Part shown: positions 18,840 to 27,905 of the stretch, one piece after another
Position numbering within the stretch: position 1 is the stretch's first letter
Layout: each line of letters begins with the position of its first letter
Source of the DNA: Haladaptatus sp. R4
GTDB taxonomy: Archaea; Halobacteriota; Halobacteria; Halobacteriales; Haladaptataceae
Direction: 5' to 3'
Assembly: GCF_001625445.1 (NCBI RefSeq)
Contig: NZ_LWHG01000021.1
Span: forward strand, 496,001-560,000
Length of the DNA: 64,000 nucleotides
Position numbers and translations under genes: made by a program
The notes under the pieces: model-generated
The model's input: the letters and a program-made list of their open reading frames with translations, nothing else
Databases searched by the model: none
What the model was told of the DNA's origin: nothing

Positions 18840-19187
18840 ATGACCTTCACACCCGGCGAAGCGCTATCCGCCGAGGAAGTCGAGGAACGGGTCGATTCGG
18901 CAATCGAGGAAAACGAAGTGGTGCTCTTCATGAAGGGGACGCGTCTCATGCCGCAGTGTGGGTTCTCCATGCGCGCGGTCGAACTCCTGGACCAACATCG
19001 TGGTGAGGAGTTCGAGACGGTGAACGTGCTCGACAACCTGGACGCCTACCGAGAGGCGCTCTCGGAGTACAGCGGATGGGAAACGATCCCACAAACGTAC
19101 GTCGACGGCGAATTCATCGGCGGCAGCGACATCCTCGCCGAAATGGAAGAACGAGATGAACTCGAATCGACACTCCGAACGGACTGA
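18840..19187 (+). CDS. Monothiol glutaredoxin (CGFS type)
   Basis: A 115-residue thioredoxin-fold protein with MKGTRLMPQCGFSMRAVELL: the CGFS active site of monothiol glutaredoxins, which bind glutathione-type thiols and Fe-S clusters. WETIPQTYVDGEFIGGSDIL carries the cis-proline and the GG ligand-binding loop. Haloarchaea use gamma-glutamylcysteine in place of glutathione, so the bound thiol probably differs from bacteria. The start ATG 18840 is chosen over 18813 because the extra residues are Arg-rich and unlike the family. It is a single-gene unit. Confidence 0.9.
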   Translation: MTFTPGEALSAEEVEERVDSAIEENEVVLFMKGTRLMPQCGFSMRAVELLDQHRGEEFETVNVLDNLDAYREALSEYSGWETIPQTYVDGEFIGGSDILAEMEERDELESTLRTD

Positions 19188-19292
19188 TGTCATTGCGGAG
19201 GTTGCACTTGCAACCGAAAGAGTAGACCCTATAAGCACGGGGCGCGTAGACAAATACGTACCGCCGACGGGAGACGGAACCCACGACTACAA

Positions 19293-19868
19293 ATGAGCCA
19301 GGTATACCGACTACATTCGACGCTCGAATTGCCGCTTGAAACCGTTTACGACCACTTCGAAAGCGACCCCGACCTACCGGACGGAATCGACAGCGTCGAT
19401 ATCACCCGCCGGAACAACACACTCATCATCAGTGCGGTCTCGACGGACGAAAGCATCAGCAAGTACACCCCGACCGCGCAACTGAAAGCCAGCGTCTCGG
19501 AAACGCGCGTCTTCACCGAGGAGGAGGAAGCGCGACGCAACGCACCACGATGGGGCACGCCGGAGGAGGAGGAAGAGGAGGAACCGACCGGTGAACTCAT
19601 CGAGATGGCCGCGTTCAAAGGCGACCGCGAGACGGTGCTCCAGAACACCGCGGTGCAGTACCCGATGTTCGAAGTGCTGTGCACCATCGCGCGCAAGGCC
19701 GAGAAAGGCACGCTGACCGCCATCGCCGAAGTCGGTGGCGAACTCGAAGCCACCCGCATTGTCGACGGCGACGACCGACCGGCGTCCATCGAAGTCGTCG
19801 AGGGGCCGCGCAAGGAGAACTCGTCGTCCAGCGGCGTGAACTGGCGCGACAACAAGTTCATCAGCTAA
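19293..19868 (+). CDS. Conserved haloarchaeal protein, DUF7110-like
   Basis: A 191-residue acidic cytosolic protein starting MSQVYRLHSTLELPLETVYDHF, with ITRRNNTLIISAV and SISKYTPTAQLKASVSETRV in the first half. A Glu-rich linker (about residues 90-100) and MAAFKGDRETVLQNTAVQYPMFEVLCTIARKAEKGTLTAI follow. I remember this pattern as a family confined to haloarchaea but know no function. The start ATG 19293 gives the full conserved N-terminus. CTATAAGC at about 19229-19236 is a possible TATA element with a longer leader. Family name from memory. Confidence 0.65.
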   Translation: MSQVYRLHSTLELPLETVYDHFESDPDLPDGIDSVDITRRNNTLIISAVSTDESISKYTPTAQLKASVSETRVFTEEEEARRNAPRWGTPEEEEEEEPTGELIEMAAFKGDRETVLQNTAVQYPMFEVLCTIARKAEKGTLTAIAEVGGELEATRIVDGDDRPASIEVVEGPRKENSSSSGVNWRDNKFIS

Positions 19869-20215
19869 TCGGATACCGCGCGGCCTTCGCAGGGTGTAGA
19901 GTGTAGCTATTTCTTCGATTTGCTTGTTAGAAACGCGGTATCGACGATGTGGACTTCGACGCATCCGATACTTCGCCGTTCGTGAACCGAACTGAGAGCG
20001 ATTCACGATTGAGAACTGTTCACAAAAACGTATTTATGCATGTATACGCTCTTCAGAGATGATCCAAGGGCCGAATTCGCTATTTGTTTTCCGGGAACCC
20101 GAACTCTGTCGAACGATGGTCCGAAAATTCGAGTTCGACCCCTCACTAACCCAAACGGTTCTTCACGACGAGCCGAAAAGCACTTTAGCCATCTAATTAT
20201 ATGTAATTACACGCC
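19869..20215. other. 347-nt intergenic region upstream of the PAPS-reductase-family gene
   Basis: No supported gene. It is AT-richer than its surroundings (for example GTATTTATGCATGTATAC around 20030-20046). It ends in a TATA-like CTTTAG (20183-20188) and a TAATTA palindrome pair just before ATG 20216. An abandoned short open frame from 20040 overlaps the promoter and is not convincing. Confidence 0.6.
20194..20209 (+). promoter_or_regulatory. TAATTA-TATG-TAATTA symmetric site before the PAPS-reductase-family gene
   Basis: Two self-complementary TAATTA hexamers separated by TATG lie between the TATA-like CTTTAG and the start codon, ending 7 nt before ATG 20216. AT-rich symmetry of this kind is rare in the window, so it is a candidate operator or transcription-start element. 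Confidence 0.4.
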
Positions 20216-21187
20216 ATGCCAAACGACTTCCCCGACTATCTCGACGTGGACTACACGGACGGCGAAGGCGAGAATCCCGAAGATTACCCTTCGCTCGAAG
20301 ATAAAATCGAGAAAGCCATCGACGTGACCCGCAAGGGTCTCGAAGAGTACGAAAACCCCGCCGTCATGTGGACGGGTGGGAAGGACTCGACGCTCACGCT
20401 GTACTTCATCAAGGAAGTCGCGGAGCGCTACGATTTGGAAGTCCCCCCGGCAGTGTTCATCGACCACTACCAGCACTTCCAGGAGATCCACGACTTCGTG
20501 GAACACTGGGCCGACGAGTGGGACCTCGACGTCATCTACGCCCGTAACGAGGACGTGGGTGGCTACGTGGACGAGCACGGTCTCGAACCGGGCGACGACA
20601 TCGAAATCGGCGCCCTCTCGGAGCACAACCAGCACCACGTTCGTGACCTCCTCGAATACGAGGACGACACGTTCCCGTTCCTGCTCGACACCTACGTCGG
20701 CAACCACCTGCTGAAGACCGTCGCGCTCAACGACGCGCTCGAAGAGTACGACGTGGACGGCGTCATCTCCGGCGTCCGCTGGGACGAACAGGAAGCGCGC
20801 GCCGACGAGACGTTCTTCAGCCCGCGTCACGACCCCGAAATCTACCCGCCGCACGACCGCATTCAACCCATCCTCCACTTCGACGAACCCGCCGTCTGGG
20901 ACGCCTTCTGGTACTTCGTCGTCCCGGACACCGTCGAGGACTACCCGGACGACGGCCACGTGCCGCAGGGATTCGACGACCTGCCGAACGGACTCGGACA
21001 GGACGACATCCCCGTCTCGCCCAAGTACTTCGAGGGATTCCGTTCCCTCGGCAGCGAAGTCAGCACGCAAAAGAGCGACCAGGAACCGGCTTGGTTGCAG
21101 GACATGGAGAACACCACCGAGCGCGCAGGCCGCGCACAGGACAAAGAGGACCTGATGGAACGCCTGCGTGACCTCGGTTACATGTAG
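20216..21187 (+). CDS. Phosphoadenosine phosphosulfate reductase family protein
   Basis: A 323-residue protein with the adenine-nucleotide alpha-hydrolase motif MWTGGKDSTLTLYFIKEV (SGGKDS variant) near residue 53. ISGVRWDEQEARADE and FFSPRHDPEIYPPHDRIQPIL match the PAPS/APS reductase-like substrate loop. The family includes sulfate-activating and sulfonucleotide-reducing enzymes (CysH/CysD) and nucleotide-modifying enzymes; the specific reaction is open. The C-terminus lacks an obvious CxxC redox pair, which argues against a classical assimilatory reductase. The start is ATG 20216. A T-run (21195-21200) just after the stop and a long palindrome at 21213 probably terminate transcription. Confidence 0.8.
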   Translation: MPNDFPDYLDVDYTDGEGENPEDYPSLEDKIEKAIDVTRKGLEEYENPAVMWTGGKDSTLTLYFIKEVAERYDLEVPPAVFIDHYQHFQEIHDFVEHWADEWDLDVIYARNEDVGGYVDEHGLEPGDDIEIGALSEHNQHHVRDLLEYEDDTFPFLLDTYVGNHLLKTVALNDALEEYDVDGVISGVRWDEQEARADETFFSPRHDPEIYPPHDRIQPILHFDEPAVWDAFWYFVVPDTVEDYPDDGHVPQGFDDLPNGLGQDDIPVSPKYFEGFRSLGSEVSTQKSDQEPAWLQDMENTTERAGRAQDKEDLMERLRDLGYM

Positions 21188-21212
21188 AAACCACCTTTTT
21201 CTGCGGTCAGGA

Positions 21213-21247
21213 GCCGAATCCCGCGTCACGGTGACGCGGGATTCGGC
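21213..21247. terminator. Perfect 35-nt palindrome, probable bidirectional terminator
   Basis: GCCGAATCCCGCGTCAC is followed after a single G by its exact reverse complement. It lies 26 nt after the PAPS-reductase-family stop codon. A 17-bp uninterrupted stem with a 1-nt centre would also extrude as a DNA cruciform, so a recombination or protein-binding role is possible. Confidence 0.55.
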
Positions 21248-21309
21248 CTACTTCCCTGGAAAAAGCTGGACCAAAAGCATTGCACTCCTCCCGTTGGTCG
21301 TCGTTTAGC

Positions 21310-21332
21310 CCGGAAAATCGGAGATTTTCCGG
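21310..21332. repeat. Hairpin CCGGAAAATC-GGA-GATTTTCCGG
   Basis: A perfect 10-bp stem with a 3-nt loop in the convergent intergenic region. There is no coding context; it could be part of the terminator for the minus-strand regulator gene or of a dispersed intergenic repeat. Confidence 0.5.
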
Positions 21333-21512
21333 TGGGAGCGCTGATGACTAGCGGCTGTGGAGATTGCCGATTTTTGTCGGCTCTACGGAACGCTGCTTTT
21401 GACGTTTATGTCGATCGTGACTTCTGCGAGTGCGGTCTGCGGATACCCGATCATCCCATTTACGGCCGACTTCCAGCGGTTGTGTCCTCGGCGTAATTCA
21501 CGTACATTCGCC

Positions 21513-21800
21513 CTACGTATCCAGACCGTCGATGAGTGCTTCGAGCGTCTCGACGTGTTCCTCGAACAGTTCGCGGCCCTCGTCGGTCAGTCGATAGGTC
21601 GTTCGAGGCTTCTTGTCCACGAACTCCTTTTTCACTTCGACCGCGCCCGCGTCCTCCATTCGGCCGAGGTGGCTGCTGAGGTTTCCCTCGGTCACGTCCA
21701 AGGCTTCTCGGAGGTCGTTGAAACTCACTTCGCCGTGTGCGTAGAGGTGTGCGAACAACTGCAACCGCGTCGGTTGGTGGACGAGTTTGTCGAAGTTCAT
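21513..21800 (-). CDS. Winged-helix transcriptional regulator (HTH_34-like)
   Basis: A 95-residue single-domain DNA-binding protein. MNFDKLVHQPTRLQLFAHL is followed by SFNDLREALDVTEGNLSSHLGRMEDAGAVEV as helix-turn-helix, with a wing around FVDKKPRTTYRLTDEGRELF and a C-terminal helix for dimerisation. The start ATG 21800 (the far upstream frame is unrelated) overlaps the end of the membrane-protein gene by 4 nt. The two are therefore probably one operon, and the regulator may control it. Ligand unknown. Confidence 0.85.
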   Translation of the reverse strand: MNFDKLVHQPTRLQLFAHLYAHGEVSFNDLREALDVTEGNLSSHLGRMEDAGAVEVKKEFVDKKPRTTYRLTDEGRELFEEHVETLEALIDGLDT

Positions 21801-22170
21801 GCCCCGCGTAGGATTCCGTAAGAAGCGACGGCATAAATGAGGTACGAGATTCCGAAGACGACGTACGCCAACGGACGGAGCGGTTCCCAGTAGGTGAGCA
21901 ACACGACGTAGCCGATCATCAGCACGCCGCCCAGCGAGAGCGCAAGCCGGTCCTTGCGCCGAATCCGATAGGCACGAAGGCTGTTGGCGGAGATGTGGTA
22001 GCCGATACCCGTCAACGTCACCCAGATGCTGAACACGTACCACGTCCATCGACGTAGCCGAGCGCTCCCAAGGGGTTCGTGACGAGTTGCACCACGATTC
22101 CCGAGAGAAAGACGAGGCCAAACTTGGGTCTGATCCGATTCTTACTTCGATGACATTTCTCGCTGAACAT
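21797..22170 (-). CDS. Small multi-pass membrane protein, one frameshift
   Basis: About 124 residues when repaired. The N-terminal frame from ATG 22170 gives MFSEKCHRSKNRIRPKFG, then a hydrophobic segment VFLSGIVVQLVTNPLGALGYV. The downstream frame continues with YVFSIWVTLTGIGYHIS, LALSLGGVLMIGYVVLLTYW and PLAYVVFGISYLIYAVASYGI. That makes four predicted membrane helices. One missing base near 22050 breaks it; with the base restored, VDWTWYVFSIW reads through. It is translationally coupled (ATGA) to the downstream winged-helix gene. Pairs of a small membrane protein and a cognate regulator are common in haloarchaea; function unknown. Confidence 0.65.
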
Positions 22171-22391
22171 TGATTCTGTAACACATATAGGTTTGCAATA
22201 GAATTTACTTTGTGGAGCAAAGTTATCTCATATATCCATCTAGCGCCGTTTTAGAACGTCGGAGGGGCAAATTAGGAGAGTTCCTGTCACTCGTACTTGA
22301 CAATTCATCATTTCAAGAAAGTATCTATTTCATGACACTATGTCACACTTTACCCCAGTGAGCTTTTGAATTTGTACAGTTTCGTGCTAGT

Positions 22392-23525
22392 ATGCACTCT
22401 TCAGTGAACGGGAGTCGCCGTCGTTTTCTCCGAAGCGCCGGCGTTACTGGCGTTGCACTCACCGCTCCCGTGTCGCTCGCTTCTCGCGCTGCCGCAAAAT
22501 CGTCTTCCGGAAAACTCGTCTTCATCTACGACGACAGCGTGGCGGAGGATTACACGAAAACGTTCCCGGTCCATCAGGACGAAGGCGTTCCCGCCTGTTC
22601 CGCCGCGATTTCCGGCCAACTCGGGGAGAAGGACCGACTGACGGTAAAACAGTTGCAAGAGATGAACAACGCGGGGTGGGAAGTCATGTCTCACACGGTT
22701 CACCACCGAGCGATGGGGCCACTCCAACTCGCCGAGGACGCGTCGAAGGGAGATACGAAAGTCTACGAACGCTCCAACCGCCACGGCGACCATCCCGGCG
22801 ACGAGGTCATCATCTCGAACGGGACGAAAGAGGAAACCGTCACCATCGCGGGCGAGGGGTCGGACGATACGGGCGAGTACGTCACCCTCAAGAATCCCCT
22901 CGAAAAATCGTTCATCGCGGATAACTCGACGATGCGGTACACCGACGAGATACTACATTCCGAGATTTTCGACTCGAAGAAACAGCTTGAGAAGGACGGA
23001 TTCGACGTCACGAGCATGGTACTCCCGTACGGTATCAACGGACAGCGTGCGGAGGCGATGATACAGAAGGAGTACGACGCACTCGCGAACGCGAAGATCG
23101 CGGACGGCCTGAATCCGATCACCGGCTTCGACCCGTACCACCTCAGCCGAGCGTATTTCAAGCCCGACTCCGAGACGAAGAAGAAACTCGGTACGTATCT
23201 CGACACCGTCGCGAAGGGTGACTTCCTCGGTATCCTCGCGGGCCACAGTTCGTACGAAGACTTCGACCCGAAGCGCGTTCGAACCGCGATTCGGATGGCG
23301 AAGGACCGCGACATCGAGATACTCACGCTCCGCGACGCGATGGTCGATATGGGCATCATAGAACGGCAAACGACTACGACGACCACGACGACTTCGTCCG
23401 AGAAAACGACGACGTCGAACGACGAATCGACGAGCACGACGAAATCGAGCGGACAACCCGGCTTCGGCGTCGCAACGGCACTGACCGGACTCGGCGCGCT
23501 CGCGTGGCGTCAGTCGCGTCGCTAA
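22392..23525 (+). CDS. Secreted polysaccharide deacetylase-like protein, Tat substrate, PGF-CTERM anchored
   Basis: A 377-residue protein. The twin-arginine signal SRRRFLRSAGVTGVAL is near the N-terminus. LVFIYDDSVAEDYTKTFPVHQ and WEVMSHTVHH resemble the first Asp and the H-x3-H-type motif of NodB-fold deacetylases; SMVLPYGI and GILAGHSSYEDF correspond to later family motifs. A Thr/Ser-rich stretch (about 330-355) precedes GQPGFGVATALTGLGALAW and a basic tail. That is the PGF-CTERM signal processed by archaeosortase A, so the protein should be lipid-anchored at the cell surface. Probable action on N-acetylated glycans; substrate unknown. Confidence 0.82.
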   Translation: MHSSVNGSRRRFLRSAGVTGVALTAPVSLASRAAAKSSSGKLVFIYDDSVAEDYTKTFPVHQDEGVPACSAAISGQLGEKDRLTVKQLQEMNNAGWEVMSHTVHHRAMGPLQLAEDASKGDTKVYERSNRHGDHPGDEVIISNGTKEETVTIAGEGSDDTGEYVTLKNPLEKSFIADNSTMRYTDEILHSEIFDSKKQLEKDGFDVTSMVLPYGINGQRAEAMIQKEYDALANAKIADGLNPITGFDPYHLSRAYFKPDSETKKKLGTYLDTVAKGDFLGILAGHSSYEDFDPKRVRTAIRMAKDRDIEILTLRDAMVDMGIIERQTTTTTTTTSSEKTTTSNDESTSTTKSSGQPGFGVATALTGLGALAWRQSRR

Positions 23526-23601
23526 CCCGACGAAAGCCGTGCTGCGTGCTGACAGTACACAATAACCGTTTTGCGTTCGTTTTCTGTCTGTAGAGACACG
23601 C

Positions 23602-24492
23602 ATGACCGGCGATCCGGAGGAACGAATCGATCCCTCGAACTACTACGACCGCCTCGGCGAGGGCGAGTGGGAACGCCTCGACGAGTCGTTCAAAAACGGC
23701 TTGGAGTTCGAGAACACCACGGAGTATCTCGACCGATACCTCCCCGAGTCGGGACAATACCTTCCCGAGTCGAGACAGTACCTCCCAGAATCGGGACACG
23801 TCCTCGACGCTGGTGGGGCCGCGGGAAGGTACGCGATTTGGTTGGCCGAGCGTGGATACGACGTGACCCTTCTCGATCTGTCGGCCGAGCAAGTCGCCAT
23901 CGCGAGGCAGCGCGTCGCGGAGCGTGACCTCGGCGAACGAGTCACGGTACAACAGGGGGACATTCGTCGGCTTCCCTTCCCGGACGACGAGTTCGACGCG
24001 ACGCTCTGTCTCGGCGGGCCGCTTTCGCACGTTATCGATGCCGACGAACGGGATACAGCGGTTCGGGAACTCCGTCGTGTTTCCCGCCCCGGCGCGCCCG
24101 TATTCGCTTCCGTGATGGGGTACGTCGCCGTCGTCCAGAACCTCATCAAGTGTGCCCCACAGTTCGAGGCGGGCGTTCGGCAACTCCCCGAAATGATCGA
24201 GACGGCGACCTACTCGCCCGAACTCGCCGAGAAGTACGAGGGCGAGAATCCGTCGTTCGTGGAGTGTCATTTCTTCCGCGCGGACGAACTCCGCCGACTG
24301 CTGGAACGACACGAAATCGCCGTCGAAACCGTCGCCGGACTCGAAGGTCCGGCCTCGAACTTCGGGGCGAACATCGAAGATATCGACGCGGATGCACAGG
24401 AAAACGTGGCGCAGGCTGTTCGGACGCTTCGGGAGGACCCGACTATCGCGGATTTGTCGAACCACATCCTCGCGGTCGGGCGGGTCGAATAA
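23602..24492 (+). CDS. Class I SAM-dependent methyltransferase with internal heptad repeat
   Basis: A 296-residue protein with a Rossmann methyltransferase core: HVLDAGGAAGRYAIWLAERGYDVTLLDLS (motifs I-II), QQGDIRRLPFPDDEFDATLCLGGPLSHV (motif III-IV) and a C-terminal helical cap. It is a soluble enzyme; the substrate is not predictable. Just before motif I the heptad YLPESxQ occurs three times in tandem (about residues 46-66) as a 21-nt DNA repeat. This is unusual for the family and could vary in copy number. The start ATG 23602 gives a full-length domain. Confidence 0.85.
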   Translation: MTGDPEERIDPSNYYDRLGEGEWERLDESFKNGLEFENTTEYLDRYLPESGQYLPESRQYLPESGHVLDAGGAAGRYAIWLAERGYDVTLLDLSAEQVAIARQRVAERDLGERVTVQQGDIRRLPFPDDEFDATLCLGGPLSHVIDADERDTAVRELRRVSRPGAPVFASVMGYVAVVQNLIKCAPQFEAGVRQLPEMIETATYSPELAEKYEGENPSFVECHFFRADELRRLLERHEIAVETVAGLEGPASNFGANIEDIDADAQENVAQAVRTLREDPTIADLSNHILAVGRVE

Positions 24493-24526
24493 GTCCCGGG
24501 GAGGTTTTGAAAAACGAGCGGCGGAG

Positions 24527-24712
24527 CTACCGTGTCGCGCGATACTCGCCGTGTTTCACGCCGAGTGCGAGCGTCAGAAGGCCGAAGACGGCCAAGCCGC
24601 CGAGAACCATGGTAACCGTGCTGGTCGACATGGGACTCATGAACGTCCCGACTGCGATGATGAGGAACAGGACGATGAATCCGATTGCTGTCGTCGTTGT
24701 ATTGAACTCCAT
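24527..24712 (-). CDS. Small two-helix membrane protein
   Basis: A 61-residue protein. MEFNTTTTAIGFIVLFLIIAVGTFM forms one membrane segment and TVTMVLGGLAVFGLLTLALGV the second, followed by the short tail KHGEYRATR. It resembles the small haloarchaeal membrane proteins annotated only as DUFs. It lies 31 nt downstream of the larger membrane protein gene on the same strand, so the two may be cotranscribed. Function unknown. Confidence 0.65.
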   Translation of the reverse strand: MEFNTTTTAIGFIVLFLIIAVGTFMSPMSTSTVTMVLGGLAVFGLLTLALGVKHGEYRATR

Positions 24713-24743
24713 ACGGAAGCGTTCGGTGAACAGAGGAAAAGCG

Positions 24744-25487
24744 TTATGCCGATTTCGGGCGCATGAGATTCGCCAGCGTAACTAAGAACCCGAGAACCCA
24801 ACCGACCGGCACGGCGATGCCGAACCACATGCCGACGTAGGCGAGTCCTTCGAGGTTGAACCGTGCCCGTAGAACCTCGTCGATGTTGCGGTAGGTGAGC
24901 ACGTTGTCCAGCAACCACACCGCGAGGTTCGTGCTGTTCGGGAAAATCACGTTCGAGAGCGTCGGCGAGTACAGCGCGGCGACGACCGGCGGTAGGAAGA
25001 TGGCCGTCATGCCGAACGGATACGCGAACAGCACCGTCGTTATCCGACCGCCGTATCGGCTAGTGAGATAGGCCAGCGCTGCTGCGACGGTTGCGACGCC
25101 ACCGGCGGCGGCGACGGCGTAGAACCCTTCCGTCGAGAAGCGATACCTCGCCAGCGCCGCCAGCCCGCCCCAGACGACGACCGAGAGCAGGATGACGCCC
25201 AGCACGCCGAGGCTCGCCGCCGTGCGGTCGATGCGACTCGTGTAGTAGCGCGTGGCGAAGCCGAACAGGACGAACGGATACAACAGCGCGACGATGAAGC
25301 TCCCGACGATGCTCCACCCGCTGTAGGCTACCTTGCCCGACGTGCTCTGTGGTCGCCACTTTCCGAGAACCGAGTGGGATTGCTGTCTCTGTCGCGGGAA
25401 GAACAATGCCATCCAACCGGTGTGTAACTGTGCGATATCGTATCGTATTGCGTCGATGAGTCCTCCCTGACTCGTCCCGCGTGACAT
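24744..25487 (-). CDS. Conserved multi-pass membrane protein
   Basis: A 247-residue protein with about 60 soluble N-terminal residues (MSRGTSQGGLIDAIRYDIAQLHTGW). Roughly six hydrophobic segments follow, including GSFIVALLYPFVLFGFAT, LGVLGVILLSVVVWGGLAAL, GGVATVAAALAYL and FGIAVPVGWVLGFLVTLANLM. No transporter or enzyme motif was recognised. The alternating pattern suggests an inner-membrane protein of unknown role conserved in haloarchaea. It is divergent from nothing close: the mutL gene upstream is on the same strand but 72 nt away. Confidence 0.7.
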   Translation of the reverse strand: MSRGTSQGGLIDAIRYDIAQLHTGWMALFFPRQRQQSHSVLGKWRPQSTSGKVAYSGWSIVGSFIVALLYPFVLFGFATRYYTSRIDRTAASLGVLGVILLSVVVWGGLAALARYRFSTEGFYAVAAAGGVATVAAALAYLTSRYGGRITTVLFAYPFGMTAIFLPPVVAALYSPTLSNVIFPNSTNLAVWLLDNVLTYRNIDEVLRARFNLEGLAYVGMWFGIAVPVGWVLGFLVTLANLMRPKSA

Positions 25488-25559
25488 ATCGTGATTCCAT
25501 TCAGCCCGTCGATATGAAGGTTCTCCTTACGGGTCCGAAAACGTACCAATCAGAAAAGA

Positions 25560-27787
25560 TTACTCTGCCCGTCGTCCGGTGTGACCCGGATAGTCGCGCT
25601 CGAACCGGTCCTCGATCTCCTCGCGGTTCAACTCGATGACGACGGGGCGACCGTGCGGGCAGGCGTAGGGGTTATCACAGTCGTCCAGCGCGGCGAGCAG
25701 GTTCACCACGTCCCCCTCCCGAAGCGACGTGTTGCCGGTGATGGAGGGATAGCAGGCCAAATCGGAGATGAGTTCGTCGGCGACCGCCTCCGCCGAGTTC
25801 CCCTCCCGCTCGTCGGACTCAGTCGAGATGAACTCGTTCAGCACGTCCCGGAGCAACTCGGGCGAGAGCGTCTTCTCGAAGACGGCCGGAACCGTCGTCA
25901 CCTCGACCGTCCTGTCGTCCACGAGCGCGGCGTGAAAGCCCAGTCGCGCCAAGGCTTCCTGGTACTCCTCGAACAGCGCCGCCTCCGCCGCCGTGAGTTC
26001 GAGTTCGACCGACGAAGCGAGAACTTGGGAAGTCGTCTCCCCTGCGAACTCCCGACAGAGCCGTTCGTAGTTCACGCGTTCGTCCGCCGCGTGCTGATCG
26101 ATGAGCACCAGTCCATCACCGGTTTCGGCGACGACGTAGGTGTCGTGTAACTGCCCGAGAATTCGCATGCTCGGCAGTCGCTCGAACTCCCGCTGCGTCT
26201 CCCCACCCGTCCCGAAAAGCGTCGTCGCCGCCGTCGGCGCGCCGAACTTCCGTTCCGGTTCGGATGTCGATGCCGAACCCGCGGCGTTCGCTCGGTGGGC
26301 AGAATCGTCCGCGTCGTCGGTGGCCGTACCCTCCGCGGTTGCGGTTCGGTTGCTGGCCGACGGCGTGCTCCCGCTCGCTTCCGAACCGTTGCGTTCGCCG
26401 TTCGATACCGACCCCGCGTCGGATGCGGAGCGAGCGCGTCCGCCGGGGCGGACGCCGCTCGCCCTGCTCGTCCCGCTTGTTCGGTTCGTCCCGTTCGCTC
26501 CGTTCGTTCATCTCGCTCCGTTCGTCCTGTCCTCTCCGTTTGCCCAGTCTGCTCCGTCCGTCCCGTCCCGGTCGGCGGCGAGTCCCTCGCCGCCGACCGA
26601 CCGTCCGTCGGGTCGGACGTCGTCCGGGAGGGTTCCGAAGCGGTTGTCGTCCGTTCGTCCTCCGACGAGGAACCGGCGTCCGCCGGTTCCTCGTCTTCGC
26701 CCTCTAAGTTCGACTGCACGGATTCGGGTGCGACGTCCGCCTCGTCGGGCGCGGAGCGCCCGCGCGGAGCGGACGAACGGATCAGTCCGTTATCGAGCAG
26801 AGCGTTCTCGACCGCCTCACGGACCGCCGTTTTGACGCGTCCTTCGTCGCCGAACCGGACTTCCATCTTTCGCGGGTGGACGTTCACGTCCACGGCGTCG
26901 CCCGGCACGTCGAGGAAGAGGACGGCGAAAGGGTAGCGGTCGGGCGCGAGTTGGTTGCCGTAGGCGTCGAGGATGGCCTCCCGAATCACCGCGGAGCGAA
27001 CGTAGCGCCCGTTGACGTAGGTTGCGACGTACTCGCGCGTGCTTCGGGTGGTTTCGGGGTGGCTGACGTGCCCCGACACGCCGACCTCGGCGTCTCCCTC
27101 GACCGGAATCATCGCGGTGGCGACCTCCCGCCCGTACACCGAAAGAATCGTGGACTGGAGGTTGCCCTGTCCGGTCGTCGAGAACACCTCGCGGTCGTCG
27201 TGTTCCAGCGAGAACGCCACGTCCGGGTTCGCCAACGCGTACTGCGTGACGACGCGGTTGACGTGCGCGAACTCGGTGGAATCGGTCTTCAGGTACTTCC
27301 GGCGCGCCGGGGTGTTGAAGAAGAGATCAGTGACTTCGATGGTCGTCCCCTCGGGACAGCCCGCGGGACCGACGGCTTCAACCTCGCCGCCGACGAGGCG
27401 GAGTTCGGTGCCCGTGTCGCCACCCCTCGCTTTCGTCCTGATTTTGGTCCGCGATACGGCACCGATGGTGTACAGCGCCTCGCCGCGAAAACCGAGGGTG
27501 GAGACGCCCGCTTCGAGGTCGTCGATGTCCCGAATTTTGCTCGTCGTGTGCTCTTCGACGGCGACCTGCACGTCCGCTTTGCTCATCCCGGTTCCGTCGT
27601 CCGTGACGGCGATACGCCCCGTCCCGCCGCCATCGATCTGCACGGAAATCCGCGAAGCATCGGCGTCGAGGCTGTTCTCGACCAGTTCCTTCACCACCGA
27701 GGCCGGTCGCTCGACCACTTCCCCCGCCGCGATGCGCTGGATCGTCGTCTCGGACAGCGCCCGGATGTCCGTCTCCCCGTCGCTCAT
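25560..27787 (-). CDS. mutL: DNA mismatch repair protein MutL with endonuclease motifs, one frameshift
   Basis: About 742 residues when repaired. The N-terminal GHKL ATPase has motifs KELVENSLDADA, DDGTGM and GFRGEAL, then NVHPRKMEVRF. A long low-complexity linker rich in GRTE/TERT repeats (about 26430-26570) follows. The C-terminal domain holds LIDQHAADERVNYE, matching the DQHA(x)2E(x)4E metal-binding endonuclease motif, and ACPHGRP, the partner motif. A frame break lies in the linker near 26450, where the acidic frame (SVSNGERNGSEAS) takes over. MutL couples MutS mismatch recognition to strand nicking; possession of the motif suggests methyl-independent nicking. The start is ATG 27787. Confidence 0.93.
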
Positions 27788-27905
27788 TTCTCGAACCCTT
27801 TCGTCCCGACGTAATCAAGGTTGGTGTGTCGCCCGCAATAATATAATGAATAATAGGGATAAAATCGCAACGTTTACTCCCGTCCGTGGCATGTACGCGC
27901 TTGCT

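Larger units (their letters stand above)
21188..21512. other. 325-nt convergent intergenic region with three hairpins
   Basis: Lies between converging genes. It holds a perfect 17-bp-arm palindrome (21213-21247), a 10-bp-arm hairpin (21310-21332) and a short GCCGA / TCGGC hairpin with a T-rich loop (21366-21381). No gene was recognised; the 155-aa plus frame from 21357 is antisense to the regulator. Confidence 0.65.
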
